Made by a program: the position numbers and the translations under genes. This document shows positions 1 through 11,589 of a DNA stretch of 57,472 nt, piece by piece. Source of the DNA: Mesorhizobium sp. (GTDB lineage Bacteria; Pseudomonadota; Alphaproteobacteria; Rhizobiales; Rhizobiaceae). How positions within the stretch are numbered: the first letter of the stretch is position 1; every line of letters begins with the position of its first letter. Where the stretch lies: positions 1-57,472 of the forward strand of contig SAKE01000017.1 of NCBI GenBank assembly GCA_004017275.1, read 5' to 3'. Below the pieces are notes generated by a model. It was not told where the DNA came from, ran no database searches, and saw only the letters and a list, made by a program, of their open reading frames with translations.

Positions 1-137
1 AGAAACTACTTCGCAAACGCAGGATATGCTTCCGTCAAAACCTGAAGCGCTCTAGGTTCGCGAGACCGGCTCTTGAAACGGTGTAGGACCGGTTCTTGTG
101 CCAGCCAATGGCGCTATCAGCAAAGCCTTTGTTTGGA

Positions 138-212
138 TGGTGGGCGTGACAGGGATTGAACCTGTGACCCCTGCAATGTCAATGCAGTGCTCTCCCGCTG
201 AGCTACACGCCC
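138..212 (-). tRNA. tRNA-Val (anticodon GAC)
   Basis: Read on the minus strand, the sequence folds as a complete cloverleaf. The acceptor stem is GGGCGTG paired with CACGCCC, the T arm contains GGTTCAATCC, and the 3' CCA is encoded. The anticodon stem CTGCA/TGCAG encloses the loop TTGACAT, giving anticodon GAC, which decodes valine GUC/GUU codons. Length is 75 nt including CCA. A promoter-like sequence lies just upstream. Confidence 0.97.
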
Positions 213-225
213 ATCCGAAGCCGCG

Positions 226-254
226 CATACACCATTTTTGATCCAGCGCGTCAA
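226..254 (-). promoter_or_regulatory. promoter of tRNA-Val
   Basis: On the minus strand TTGACG (249-254) is followed by exactly 17 nt and then TGTATG (226-231), about 14 nt upstream of the mature tRNA 5' end. This is a good match to the housekeeping sigma-70 type promoter expected for a stable RNA gene. Confidence 0.7.
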
Positions 255-312
255 TAGCAGGAAAAAGGAAAGAAGGCGTCTTCTCGCCGCAGCGGAGAAC
301 CAGCGCCGGGAC

Positions 313-400
313 CCAAAGCGCGCCGCGCTTCAGGTCTTTGTTTCATGCATGTCGTTTTCCCAAAACGGAGCCGCTTTTGGGCGACATGCATTGGCTCGGA
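313..400 (-). repeat. interspersed palindromic repeat, copy 1
   Basis: This is one of four related copies in the window (also about 2975-3077, 31493-31605 and 41665-41728). Shared blocks are CATGTCGTT, a CCAAAA...TTTTGGG dyad, GGGCGACATGCAT and a GCGCG-rich tail. It lies just downstream of the stop codon of cpdR. Similar elements are common between genes in Mesorhizobium; that statement is from memory, not from a search. Confidence 0.65.
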
Positions 401-407
401 AAGCGGC

Positions 408-770
408 TCAGGCCGCGTGCAGCATCTTCTCGACCTCGTTGACGAGGTCGCGCAGGTGAAACGGCTTCGACAGCACCTTGGCGTCTTTTGGCGCCTTGGA
501 ATCCGGGTTCAGCGCAACGGCGGCGAAACCGGTGATGAACATGACCTTCAAATCAGGATCGATCTCGGTGGCGCGGCGCGCCAGTTCGATGCCGTCCATC
601 TCCGGCATGACGATGTCGGTCAACAGCAGCGAGAATGGTTCCTCGCGCAGCCGTTCATAGGCGCTGGCGCCATTGTCGAAATCGCTGACCTGGTAACCGG
701 CGCGCTCCAGCGCCTTGACGAGGAACCGACGCATATCGTCATCGTCTTCCGCCAGAAGAATGCGTGCCAT
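408..770 (-). CDS. cpdR: single-domain response regulator CpdR
   Basis: This 120-residue protein is a stand-alone receiver domain with no output domain. The acidic patch D9-D12 is near the N-terminus, the phosphoacceptor is D52 in LLLTDIVMPEMDG, T80 lies in FITGFA, and K102 lies in VLSKPF. Length and sequence match CpdR, which in alphaproteobacteria is phosphorylated by the CckA-ChpT phosphorelay. In its unphosphorylated state CpdR helps deliver CtrA and other substrates to ClpXP. In Sinorhizobium CpdR1 is needed for normal cell cycle and symbiosis (established knowledge). The gene is divergent from the N-formylglutamate amidohydrolase gene, a neighbourhood I recall from other rhizobia. Its upstream region carries a CtrA-type octamer. 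Confidence 0.93.
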   Translation of the reverse strand: MARILLAEDDDDMRRFLVKALERAGYQVSDFDNGASAYERLREEPFSLLLTDIVMPEMDGIELARRATEIDPDLKVMFITGFAAVALNPDSKAPKDAKVLSKPFHLRDLVNEVEKMLHAA

Positions 771-817
771 GATATCCCGTCCGAATCACCCGCCGAGAAT
801 GCCGTTGGGCAAGCCCG

Positions 818-857
818 TTAACCATCCTGTATATGAGGAGGTGAGGGTAAACATCAA
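818..857 (-). promoter_or_regulatory. cpdR promoter with CtrA-type octamer
   Basis: On the minus strand TTGATG (852-857) and CATATA (830-835) are separated by 16 nt and could be -35 and -10 boxes. The octamer TTAACCAT, a known CtrA half-site form in rhizobia and Brucella, lies on the plus strand at 818-825, near the predicted start of cpdR transcription. Binding is an inference. Confidence 0.45.
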
Positions 858-932
858 GTGAACGCGGACGGCGATGATCCATATTTGCCCGGCATGCGCT
901 GCCGCTGAAATGCTGGACACGCGGCCAGCAAG

Positions 933-1874
933 GTGGCACTTTCACATCATGATGCACTGGTGTTTTCGGGTTCGCTCAAATTGAAGACGGCAGCCGAGGA
1001 TTTTTCGGTCTTTCCACCCTTCGAAATCCGGTCGGGCGCCGAGCAGCGCGTCCCCTTCCTCTTCAACTCACCGCATAGCGGCCGCTACTATCCGGAGCGC
1101 TTCCTTGCCATGGCAAGGCTGGATCGCAACGCCATCCGCCGCTCGGAAGATTGTTATGTCGACGAACTGTTCGGCGGCGCCGTGGCGCTTGGTGCGCCGC
1201 TGCTGGCGGCGAATTTCCCGCGCGCCTATCTCGACGTGAACCGCGAGCCGTGGGAGCTCGATCCGCGCATGTTCGCCGAGCCGGTGCCGTCCTTCTGCAA
1301 CATCCGTTCGGCGCGGGTGGCGGGCGGGCTTGGCACGGTGCCGAAGCTGGTGGGCGAGGGGCTCGACATCTATTCCGGCCGCCTGCCGCTGGCCGAAGCG
1401 GTCGCCCGCATCGAGGCCGTCTACAAGCCTTATCACGAGACGCTGAAGCGGCTTTTGACCAGGACCCATGCGCGTTTCGGTTTTGCCGTGCTGATCGACT
1501 GTCATTCGATGCCGGCGAGCATCCGCGTCGGTGACAGTGGTCTGCGGCCCGACTTCATCATCGGTGATCGTTTCGGCATCTCGGCTACCGCGGCCCTGAC
1601 GGAGACGGCGATCGGCCTCCTCACCGCCATGGGCTATACGGTCGCCCACAACAAACCCTATGCCGGCGGCTTCATCACCGAACACTATGGCCGTCCGGCG
1701 CGCCATTTGCATGCGCTGCAGATCGAGGTCAATCGCGGGCTCTACATGAACGAGCAGACATTCGAGAAGGCCGTCGGCTTCGATGCGCTGGCCGACGATC
1801 TGACGCGATTTTCAGCCGATCTGATGTCGATGCCGGACCACCATTTCATCGACTTGCCGCTGGCCGCGGAATGA
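933..1874 (+). CDS. N-formylglutamate amidohydrolase family protein
   Basis: The protein (about 313 residues from a GTG start) belongs to the N-formylglutamate amidohydrolase family (PF05013), zinc-type hydrolases that in histidine breakdown release formate from N-formylglutamate. Family blocks include FNSPHSGRYYP, DCHSMP, the acidic RSEDCYVDELF region, NKPYAGGFITEHYG and the C-terminal QIEVNRGLYMNE. No hut genes are nearby, so the real substrate is unknown. The start is uncertain: GTG at 933 has a weak ribosome-binding site, and a TTG about 15 codons later is also possible. Conserved sequence begins at about residue 28. It is transcribed divergently from cpdR. Confidence 0.85.
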   Translation: MALSHHDALVFSGSLKLKTAAEDFSVFPPFEIRSGAEQRVPFLFNSPHSGRYYPERFLAMARLDRNAIRRSEDCYVDELFGGAVALGAPLLAANFPRAYLDVNREPWELDPRMFAEPVPSFCNIRSARVAGGLGTVPKLVGEGLDIYSGRLPLAEAVARIEAVYKPYHETLKRLLTRTHARFGFAVLIDCHSMPASIRVGDSGLRPDFIIGDRFGISATAALTETAIGLLTAMGYTVAHNKPYAGGFITEHYGRPARHLHALQIEVNRGLYMNEQTFEKAVGFDALADDLTRFSADLMSMPDHHFIDLPLAAE

Positions 1875-1911
1875 GCGACCTGCCGCTGGCCGCAGCGTGA
1901 TATCGCGGCGT

Positions 1912-1996
1912 AAAAAAAGACCGCATCGTTTGCACGATACGGTCGAAGTCTAGGGAGGAAACGCCCAAGGAGGGCATGGACAGGAAACCCTGTCCG
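1912..1996 (-). ncRNA. mmgR: MmgR / suhB-type small RNA
   Basis: Read on the minus strand this is a compact RNA of about 80 nt with three hairpins. The first is GGACAGG-GUUU-CCUGUCC (1978-1995). The second is GCCC-UCCUU-GGGC (1963-1975), whose loop is anti-Shine-Dalgarno-like and is followed by UUUCCUCCC. The third is a Rho-independent terminator with stem GACCGUAUCG/CGAUGCGGUC (1919-1944) and seven U residues (1912-1918). It sits immediately upstream of, and divergent from, an inositol-monophosphatase family gene. That is the context for which the alphaproteobacterial suhB RNA family (MmgR, alpha-r8, in Sinorhizobium meliloti) was named. MmgR is a trans-acting RNA linked to polyhydroxybutyrate accumulation and nitrogen status. 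Family assignment is from memory of the architecture and context. Confidence 0.78.
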
Positions 1997-2002
1997 AGGT
2001 TA

Positions 2003-2030
2003 AGGGTATTGTGCATTGCACAAATGTCAA
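2003..2030 (-). promoter_or_regulatory. mmgR promoter with palindromic spacer
   Basis: On the minus strand TTGACA (2025-2030) is separated by 16 nt from TACCCT (2003-2008), placing the transcription start at about 1994-1997. The spacer holds a perfect 15-bp palindrome, TTGTGCATTGCACAA (2009-2023). A bound regulator there would lie between the -35 and -10 boxes. Confidence 0.7.
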
Positions 2031-2186
2031 GCGACCTTCAGGCTTTTTTAATTCACTCTGATGTGGAAATGGCGTTTCGACGGCGCGTGTGTGACATCCA
2101 GGCAACAGATGCTGTCGCGGAAAAATCATCGAGCACCCTTGTTTTGGCGCGAAATTGGCGGCAAAGCCCGGTTCGGGCATGTTGCA

Positions 2187-2975
2187 ATGCGGGAGAATCA
2201 GTTGGACATCAGCGTTGATTTCATGCGTCGCATCGCACAGGCGGCAGCGGCGGAGACCTTGCCGCGCTTTCGCGCCCAAGGTGCAGTCGCCAACAAGGAG
2301 AAGGGCAGTTTCGATCCGGTCACCGAGGCCGATCGCGAGGCCGAGCGCGCCATCCGCGCGCTGATATCGGCTGAGTATCCCGACCACGGCATTCTTGGCG
2401 AGGAGCATGGCAGCGAAAACATTTCGAGCCGGCATGTCTGGGTGATCGACCCGATCGACGGCACGCGCGCTTTCATTTCCGGCTTGCCGGTGTGGGGCAC
2501 GCTGGTCGGGCTGACGGTCGACGGCGACGCCGTTGCCGGCATGATGGCGCAACCCTTCACCGGCGAGCTGTTTTACGCCAACGGCTCTGGCTCCCACTAT
2601 GAGGGGCCAGGCGGCCCGCGCAAGCTGACGACCCGCAAGACGACGAAGTTGGACCAGGCGACGCTGTTCACCACCACGCCGGCGCTATTCAAGGGCGAGG
2701 CGCGCAACCGTTACGATGCATTCGAAAGACAGATCCAGCTCGCCCGCTACGGCGCGGATTGCTATGCCTTCGCCATGATCGCGTCGGGAAGCGTCGACAT
2801 TGTCGCCGATCCCGGTTTGAAGCCCTACGACATCGTGGCGCTGATCCCGATCATCGAGAAGGCAGGCGGCGTGGTCACTACATTCGATGGCGGGCCGGCG
2901 GAACAGGGTGGCGATGTGCTCGCCGCGGCGACACCGGAACTTCATGCCGCCGCCATGGCCGCCCTGCGCGGCTAA
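2187..2975 (+). CDS. hisN: histidinol-phosphatase, inositol monophosphatase family
   Basis: The protein (262 residues from ATG 2187) is a Mg-dependent phosphatase of the inositol monophosphatase superfamily. Metal-binding motifs are visible: DPVTEADREAE, GEEHG, and DPIDGTRAFISGLPVWGTL, the last being typical of the HisN branch that removes phosphate from histidinol phosphate in histidine synthesis. The C-terminal motif GLKPYDIVALIPIIEKAGG replaces the usual WD motif of SuhB. A TTG at 2202 is a strong alternative start because GGGAGA sits 6 nt before it, whereas ATG 2187 has no clear ribosome-binding site. An open frame extends to 2061 but overlaps the upstream region without family similarity. 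The MmgR-type RNA gene is divergent upstream. Confidence 0.88.
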   Translation: MRENQLDISVDFMRRIAQAAAAETLPRFRAQGAVANKEKGSFDPVTEADREAERAIRALISAEYPDHGILGEEHGSENISSRHVWVIDPIDGTRAFISGLPVWGTLVGLTVDGDAVAGMMAQPFTGELFYANGSGSHYEGPGGPRKLTTRKTTKLDQATLFTTTPALFKGEARNRYDAFERQIQLARYGADCYAFAMIASGSVDIVADPGLKPYDIVALIPIIEKAGGVVTTFDGGPAEQGGDVLAAATPELHAAAMAALRG

Positions 2976-3077
2976 TGCATGTCGCTCAAAAGTGGCCCGG
3001 TTTTGAGACAACGACATGCGTAGAACCAAAGGCTTAAGGCGCGTCGCATGAATCCGTTCGTCGCGACGCGCTTTTGG
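2975..3077 (+). repeat. interspersed palindromic repeat, copy 2
   Basis: The element starts at the hisN stop codon. It contains GCATGTCGCTCAAAAGTG, CGGTTTTGAGACAACGACATGC and a tail GCGCGTCGCATGAATCCG...GCGACGCGCTTTT that can form a hairpin. It is closest to the copy at 31493-31605. It may act as a transcript end for hisN, but it has no clear U-run. Confidence 0.65.
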
Positions 3078-3171
3078 AGTCCGCTGCCATCCAGGTGATG
3101 CCAGCCGCTGGGAGCAGGCCTTTCACGCGATGGCGGCACCGCATGGAACCCGAACCAGAGACCGGCGCCTG

Positions 3172-4149
3172 TCAGGCTGTGGGGTCGTCGCTGCCGGGAA
3201 TGAAGGCGTCGAAGGCGGCGAGCAATTGCTCGCGGTAGATGTCGGCTTCCTGTAGAATTTCGTGACGGGAGCCGTCGATCATCAGCAGCGAACCGAGCCG
3301 CAGACGCCTGGCGAAGGCTTCCACGGCCCTGGTTGAGACGACCTGGTCGGCGCCGGCGGCGATGATCAGCAGGGGGACCTGAATTCGAGCCATGAAGTCG
3401 GGGTCGCAGACGGCCTCTGAGGCTTTCGCGGCTGCCTGCAGCCAGCGGATCGTCGGGCCGCCAAGCGCAAGTTGCGGATACTCCTCGTAGATGCGCGTGT
3501 TGCGCCGATAGCGCTCCGGGTCCGACGTCAGCTTGTTCGTCTCGAAGGGGGCCGTCACCTTTGGCCGCGGACCCCAGGCGGCATAGAGCCGGCCGAGGCC
3601 GAGAGCGCAGAACAACGAACAGACGCGGCGAACCGTGGATATCGAGACCGGCAGATCGGGCAGCGTCAGGAAGGGTGCGATCAGCACCATGCGCCGCACG
3701 CGGTTCACCATCGACGGGGCGGCAAGCAGGGTGATCAACGCGCCTGCCGAATGCGCCAGGATGTAGTACGGTCCGCGGCAGTCGGGCAGCACGATCTCCT
3801 CGAAGAACTGTTCAAGGTCTGCCGTATAGTCGCGGAAGCTCCTGACGTAGCCGCGCTGACGATCGCGGGTCAGCCGGTCGGAATCGCCCTGGCCGCGCCA
3901 GTCGAGCGTGGCGACGCCAAAGCCGCGATCGGCAAGGTTGCGGATGGTTTCGAAATATTTCTCGATGCACTCGTTGCGGCCCGACAGGAGCACCACGGTG
4001 CCTTTCACCGGGCGAGCGACCGCGCCGAACAGGCCGTAGCGGATATTCTTGCGGTCACGCGTGGTGAAGAAGCCGCCGGTGGCGTTTTCCGGCCGCGGAT
4101 TGCCTTCAATCTCGTGAAAAAGGAAGTTCTCGGTGAAAAGATCCGTCAT
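3172..4149 (-). CDS. alpha/beta hydrolase, lysophospholipase-like
   Basis: The protein (325 residues from ATG 4149) is a cytosolic serine hydrolase of the Hydrolase_4/PldB group. The oxyanion region is VVLLSGRNECIEKY, followed by LDWRGQGDSDR. The nucleophile elbow AHSAGA carries the catalytic serine, and near the C-terminus are IIAAGADQVV (acid) and DGSRHEILQE (histidine), so the triad is complete. Family members hydrolyse lysophospholipids or monoacylglycerols; the substrate here is not shown by sequence. An in-frame ATG further upstream (4221) lacks family similarity. The gene is convergent with hisN, with a repeat between. Confidence 0.83.
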   Translation of the reverse strand: MTDLFTENFLFHEIEGNPRPENATGGFFTTRDRKNIRYGLFGAVARPVKGTVVLLSGRNECIEKYFETIRNLADRGFGVATLDWRGQGDSDRLTRDRQRGYVRSFRDYTADLEQFFEEIVLPDCRGPYYILAHSAGALITLLAAPSMVNRVRRMVLIAPFLTLPDLPVSISTVRRVCSLFCALGLGRLYAAWGPRPKVTAPFETNKLTSDPERYRRNTRIYEEYPQLALGGPTIRWLQAAAKASEAVCDPDFMARIQVPLLIIAAGADQVVSTRAVEAFARRLRLGSLLMIDGSRHEILQEADIYREQLLAAFDAFIPGSDDPTA

Positions 4150-4269
4150 TCGGCGCTTCGTGCTCGGCGTCTCGCATGCCCGCCTGCGCTGGCCGGCTCC
4201 GCTAAGGTGATAGACGCCCATGCGCCAAAAGCCAAGGAATTCCCGGTGAGGGGAGGCTGCAACGGGGAA

Positions 4270-4302
4270 GGCCGGAAGCCGCTTGAAAGCGTGCTTCCGG
4301 CC
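4270..4302. repeat. strong inverted repeat in a gene-free stretch
   Basis: GGCCGGAAGC (4270-4279) pairs perfectly with GCTTCCGGCC (4293-4302), and the interior CGCTT-GA-AAGCG extends the helix. No U-run follows on either strand. It lies in the roughly 340-base interval (4150-4491) between the hydrolase gene and the heat-shock promoter, where I see no coding sequence. Confidence 0.55.
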
Positions 4303-4491
4303 TCTGTCGATCCGGGAGGAAGGGACGTTAACACCCGGTCGGCCTCGTTGCGGTGCCTGTTGTGCAATCAGCGCCGCCAGTTCTTGATCCTGGATGCACT
4401 TTAGCGCCGGCTGTCTGAACGCGCGCCGAAGCGCCGGTTCATCTGCCGTTCATCAACGGACTGGCTGCACGGCTTTGCCGCCAGGTGAAAT

Positions 4492-4520
4492 CTTGAAATG
4501 CTTTCGAGCGCTCCCCAAAT
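4492..4520 (+). promoter_or_regulatory. RpoH (sigma-32) type promoter of the hsp20 gene
   Basis: CTTGAAA (4492-4498), a 14-nt spacer and CCCCAAAT (4513-4520) closely match the heat-shock sigma factor consensus CTTGAAA-N(11-15)-CCCCATNT. The start would be at about 4527, giving a leader of about 100 nt. Confidence 0.8.
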
Positions 4521-4526
4521 GTCTGA

Positions 4527-4626
4527 TGCGGTCGCCAATGTCGGGGCCGCTGGTCCAGCCGAAACGCCGCTCAAGGGTTTCGCACCGGCCATACGCAAAC
4601 CATGTTGCTCAACAGGAGAACACCTC
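4527..4626 (+). ncRNA. ROSE-type RNA thermometer in the hsp20 leader
   Basis: The leader between the heat-shock promoter and the hsp20 start ends with CCATGTTGCTCAACAGGAG. UGCU pairs with the Shine-Dalgarno AGGA across a CAAC loop, including a G-G mismatch; this UUGCU/AGGA pairing is the hallmark of ROSE elements. Further G/C-rich hairpins fill the 5' part. In rhizobial small heat-shock genes ROSE hides the ribosome-binding site at low temperature and melts on heating (established knowledge). The leader length of about 100 nt is usual for the family. Confidence 0.75.
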
Positions 4627-5094
4627 ATGCGTCACGTTGATTTTTCCCCGCTTTATCGCTCGACCGTCGGCTTCGACCGTCTCTTCACAATGCTCGATTC
4701 GCTTGCGCAGCCGGACGGCGCGCAGACCTATCCGCCCTACAACATCGAGCGCACCGGCGAGGATTCCTATCGCATCTCGATGGCGGTAGCCGGCTTCTCG
4801 GACGAGGAAATCTCGATCGAAGCCCATCGCAATGTGCTGACCGTGAAAGGTGAGCGCAAGGACGAAGGTACCGGCGAAGGATCCGAACTGCTCTATCGTG
4901 GCATTGCTTCGAGGGCTTTCGAGCGCCGCTTCCAGCTTGCCGATCACGTCGAAGTCGTCGGTGCCTCGCTGAAGAACGGCCTGCTCTTTGTCGACCTCAA
5001 GCGCAACATTCCCGAGGAGCTGAAGCCGCGCAAGATCGCCATTACGGCGTCTTCGGCCAAGGCTAAGCAGATCGAGGCCAAGACCGCCAACTAA
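4627..5094 (+). CDS. small heat-shock protein, Hsp20/IbpA class A
   Basis: This 155-residue protein has the class A rhizobial small heat-shock layout. A short N-terminal arm begins MRHVDFSPLYRSTVGFDRLF, the alpha-crystallin domain runs from about residue 38 to 130 (YNIERTGEDSYRISMAVAGF, LTVKGER, and the conserved core ending GASLKNGLLFVDL), and there is a C-terminal extension with IAI. Such proteins are ATP-independent holdases that bind unfolding proteins in the cytoplasm. AGGAG lies 8 nt before the ATG and is the part masked by the ROSE element. An upstream in-frame start at 4498 falls inside the promoter and is rejected. Confidence 0.93.
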   Translation: MRHVDFSPLYRSTVGFDRLFTMLDSLAQPDGAQTYPPYNIERTGEDSYRISMAVAGFSDEEISIEAHRNVLTVKGERKDEGTGEGSELLYRGIASRAFERRFQLADHVEVVGASLKNGLLFVDLKRNIPEELKPRKIAITASSAKAKQIEAKTAN

Positions 5095-5114
5095 ACCAAT
5101 AGCCTCCCAAGGCA

Positions 5115-5144
5115 AAGGCGGCGCCGAGAGGCGTCGCCTTTTTT
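5115..5144 (+). terminator. Rho-independent terminator of hsp20
   Basis: AAGGCGGCGCC (5115-5125) and GGCGTCGCCTT (5130-5140) form an 11-bp stem with one G-U pair and a GAGA loop, followed by a run of T. It is 20 nt after the hsp20 stop. Confidence 0.88.
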
Positions 5145-5164
5145 GTTGTTCGATATTTTGGACA

Positions 5165-6214
5165 TCAAGCGATCAGCTGGCCAAAACGATCGACATCATC
5201 GGTCGTCGTGGCAAAGCTGGTGACGAAGCGATAGAGCAACTCGTCCTCGCCGATATGACCGTCGAAACCATGCGGCTTGTGCCAGTCGTAGAAGGCGGCA
5301 CCCGCCGCCTGCAGCCTTTCGGCCTCTGCTTTCTTGATCACCGCGAACACCTCGTTCGCCTGCGGCAGCCAGGCCAGCTTCGCGGTGGCCGAATCCTCGA
5401 TGGCCGCCGCGAGGCGCGCGGCCATGGCGTTGGCGTGGCGGGCGGTGTCCAGCCACAATCCGTCCTTGAAATAGGCCTCGAACTGCGCCGCGACGAAGCG
5501 CGATTTCGAAAACAGCTGGGCGGCGCGCTTGCGCAGGAAGGCCAATTCCCTGGCGCGATCAAGGTCGAACAGCACGATCGCCTCGGCGCACCAGCAGCCG
5601 TTCTTGGTGCCGCCGAAGGAGAGGATGTCGACGCCGCGTTTCCAGGTCATTTCGGCTGGTGTCGTGTCGAGCGCGACCAGCGCGTTGGCAAAGCGGGCGC
5701 CGTCCATGTGCAAAGGTACGGAATGTTGTTTTGCGATCGCCGAGATCGTCTCGATCTCATCCAGCCCGTAGATGGTGCCGACCTCCGTCGATTGGGTGAT
5801 CGAAACGGCCATCGGCCGTCCCCAATGAACGATTTCGGGCGCGAAACGGTCGATGGTCCTTTCCAGATTGTGCGGGTCGATCTTGCCCAGCGCGCCGTCG
5901 ATGGCATGCAGGCGCGAGCCACCGGAAAAATATTCCGGCGCGCCGCATTCGTCCTCGATGACATGCGATTCGCGCTGCGCGAAGGAAATGCCTCCAGGCT
6001 TGTTGTAGGCGGTCAGCGCCAGCGAGTTGGCGGCCGTGCCGGTGGCGACGAAGAACACCGCGACCTCGCGTTCGAAAATCTCGCTGAAGCGCCGGTAGAC
6101 GGCCTGGTCGAGCGCACCGTCGCCATAGGCGGTGGAAAAGCCACCGGCCGCGGCCGACAAGCCGGCAGCAATATTGGGATGGGCGCCTGCCCAATTGTCG
6201 GAAGCGAAGAACAT
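5165..6214 (-). CDS. ltaE: low-specificity L-threonine aldolase / beta-eliminating lyase
   Basis: The 349-residue protein is a PLP enzyme of the aromatic amino acid beta-eliminating lyase/threonine aldolase family, cleaving L-threonine (or allo-threonine) to glycine and acetaldehyde. It begins with FFASDNWAGAHP, matching the family start FxSDN. The phosphate-binding region is VATGTAANSLAL, the PLP ring aspartate is in LHMDGARFANAL, and the Schiff-base lysine is in ILSFGGTKNGCWCAEA. Length is typical. It is convergent with hsp20 and divergent from gltB, and it appears monocistronic. Stereospecificity cannot be read from sequence. Confidence 0.87.
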   Translation of the reverse strand: MFFASDNWAGAHPNIAAGLSAAAGGFSTAYGDGALDQAVYRRFSEIFEREVAVFFVATGTAANSLALTAYNKPGGISFAQRESHVIEDECGAPEYFSGGSRLHAIDGALGKIDPHNLERTIDRFAPEIVHWGRPMAVSITQSTEVGTIYGLDEIETISAIAKQHSVPLHMDGARFANALVALDTTPAEMTWKRGVDILSFGGTKNGCWCAEAIVLFDLDRARELAFLRKRAAQLFSKSRFVAAQFEAYFKDGLWLDTARHANAMAARLAAAIEDSATAKLAWLPQANEVFAVIKKAEAERLQAAGAAFYDWHKPHGFDGHIGEDELLYRFVTSFATTTDDVDRFGQLIA

Positions 6215-6433
6215 GAACTGCCTATGTCTTGGTAAATCGGGGGGAGATCGGGGGTTTGGGGAAATCAGCGTGAAGTTGACCGGTTTCGTGTGCCGACCGC
6301 AAGAGCCATACGCCTGAAAATCAGTAAAGCCAGCCGGCCCGGCAAGGCAGCAGCTGACGACTGAAGCTTACGTTTTTCCTCGACTTCACGACATTTTCTG
6401 TCGCGAAAGGCCTAAGTTTTTTGTGAATCGGTC

Positions 6434-6484
6434 TTGTGTGCGTCCGGGATTTCTGTCATAAAAATTTAGGACAGTAGTGCTGTC
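6434..6484 (+). promoter_or_regulatory. candidate gltB promoter and operator
   Basis: TTGTGT (6434-6439), 17 nt, CATAAA (6457-6462) is the best promoter-like pair in the 497-base gap between ltaE and gltB. The predicted start falls at the edge of the dyad GACAG-TAGTG-CTGTC (6470-6484), a position suited to repression. The remaining leader up to 6711 contains only a short hairpin GGCCA-GACTT-TGGCC and no gene. Confidence 0.4.
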
Positions 6485-6711
6485 TTATTTTGTCGCACAA
6501 AACAAGCTGGATTGGCGTATCATTTGGGCCTCTCCGGCTGTTGCTGCGAGCGACAGGTGGACGGCCAGACTTTGGCCTGTACGAATACGGACCATGCGGA
6601 AAGCCGCCTGGTTCGGCAAGGATTTCGCAAGACGTGCCGCAAGGATCAGGGTGAGCCAAGCGCTTGCCGAGGCAAACCAGCGCCCGAAGGGCTGGGAACG
6701 GAGGATAGGAG

Positions 6712-11448
<4,737 letters not shown>

Positions 11449-11589
11449 GCTTTGCAATTGCCGGGGAGCCCAGGCTTCCCGGCCCATCTTCATCGACAGT
11501 CTGACCTCGGGCGCAAGGTTGCCTTGGCTTCCTCAAGAGGTTAACGGGTGCGGCGAAAACCGCACCATCTGGACAGCAGGAACTGGACT

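Noticed and set aside
138..212. tRNA-Val as an integration site for an island
   Set aside because: No integrase gene or duplicated tRNA 3' end is visible; the flanking genes are ordinary core genes.
1950..2597. 215-codon minus-strand frame across the MmgR promoter and hisN
   Set aside because: It overlaps the small RNA promoter and the hisN coding region and has no recognisable product.
3472..4404. 310-codon plus-strand frame opposite the lysophospholipase-like gene
   Set aside because: It runs antisense through the catalytic triad region and into non-coding sequence, with no family similarity.
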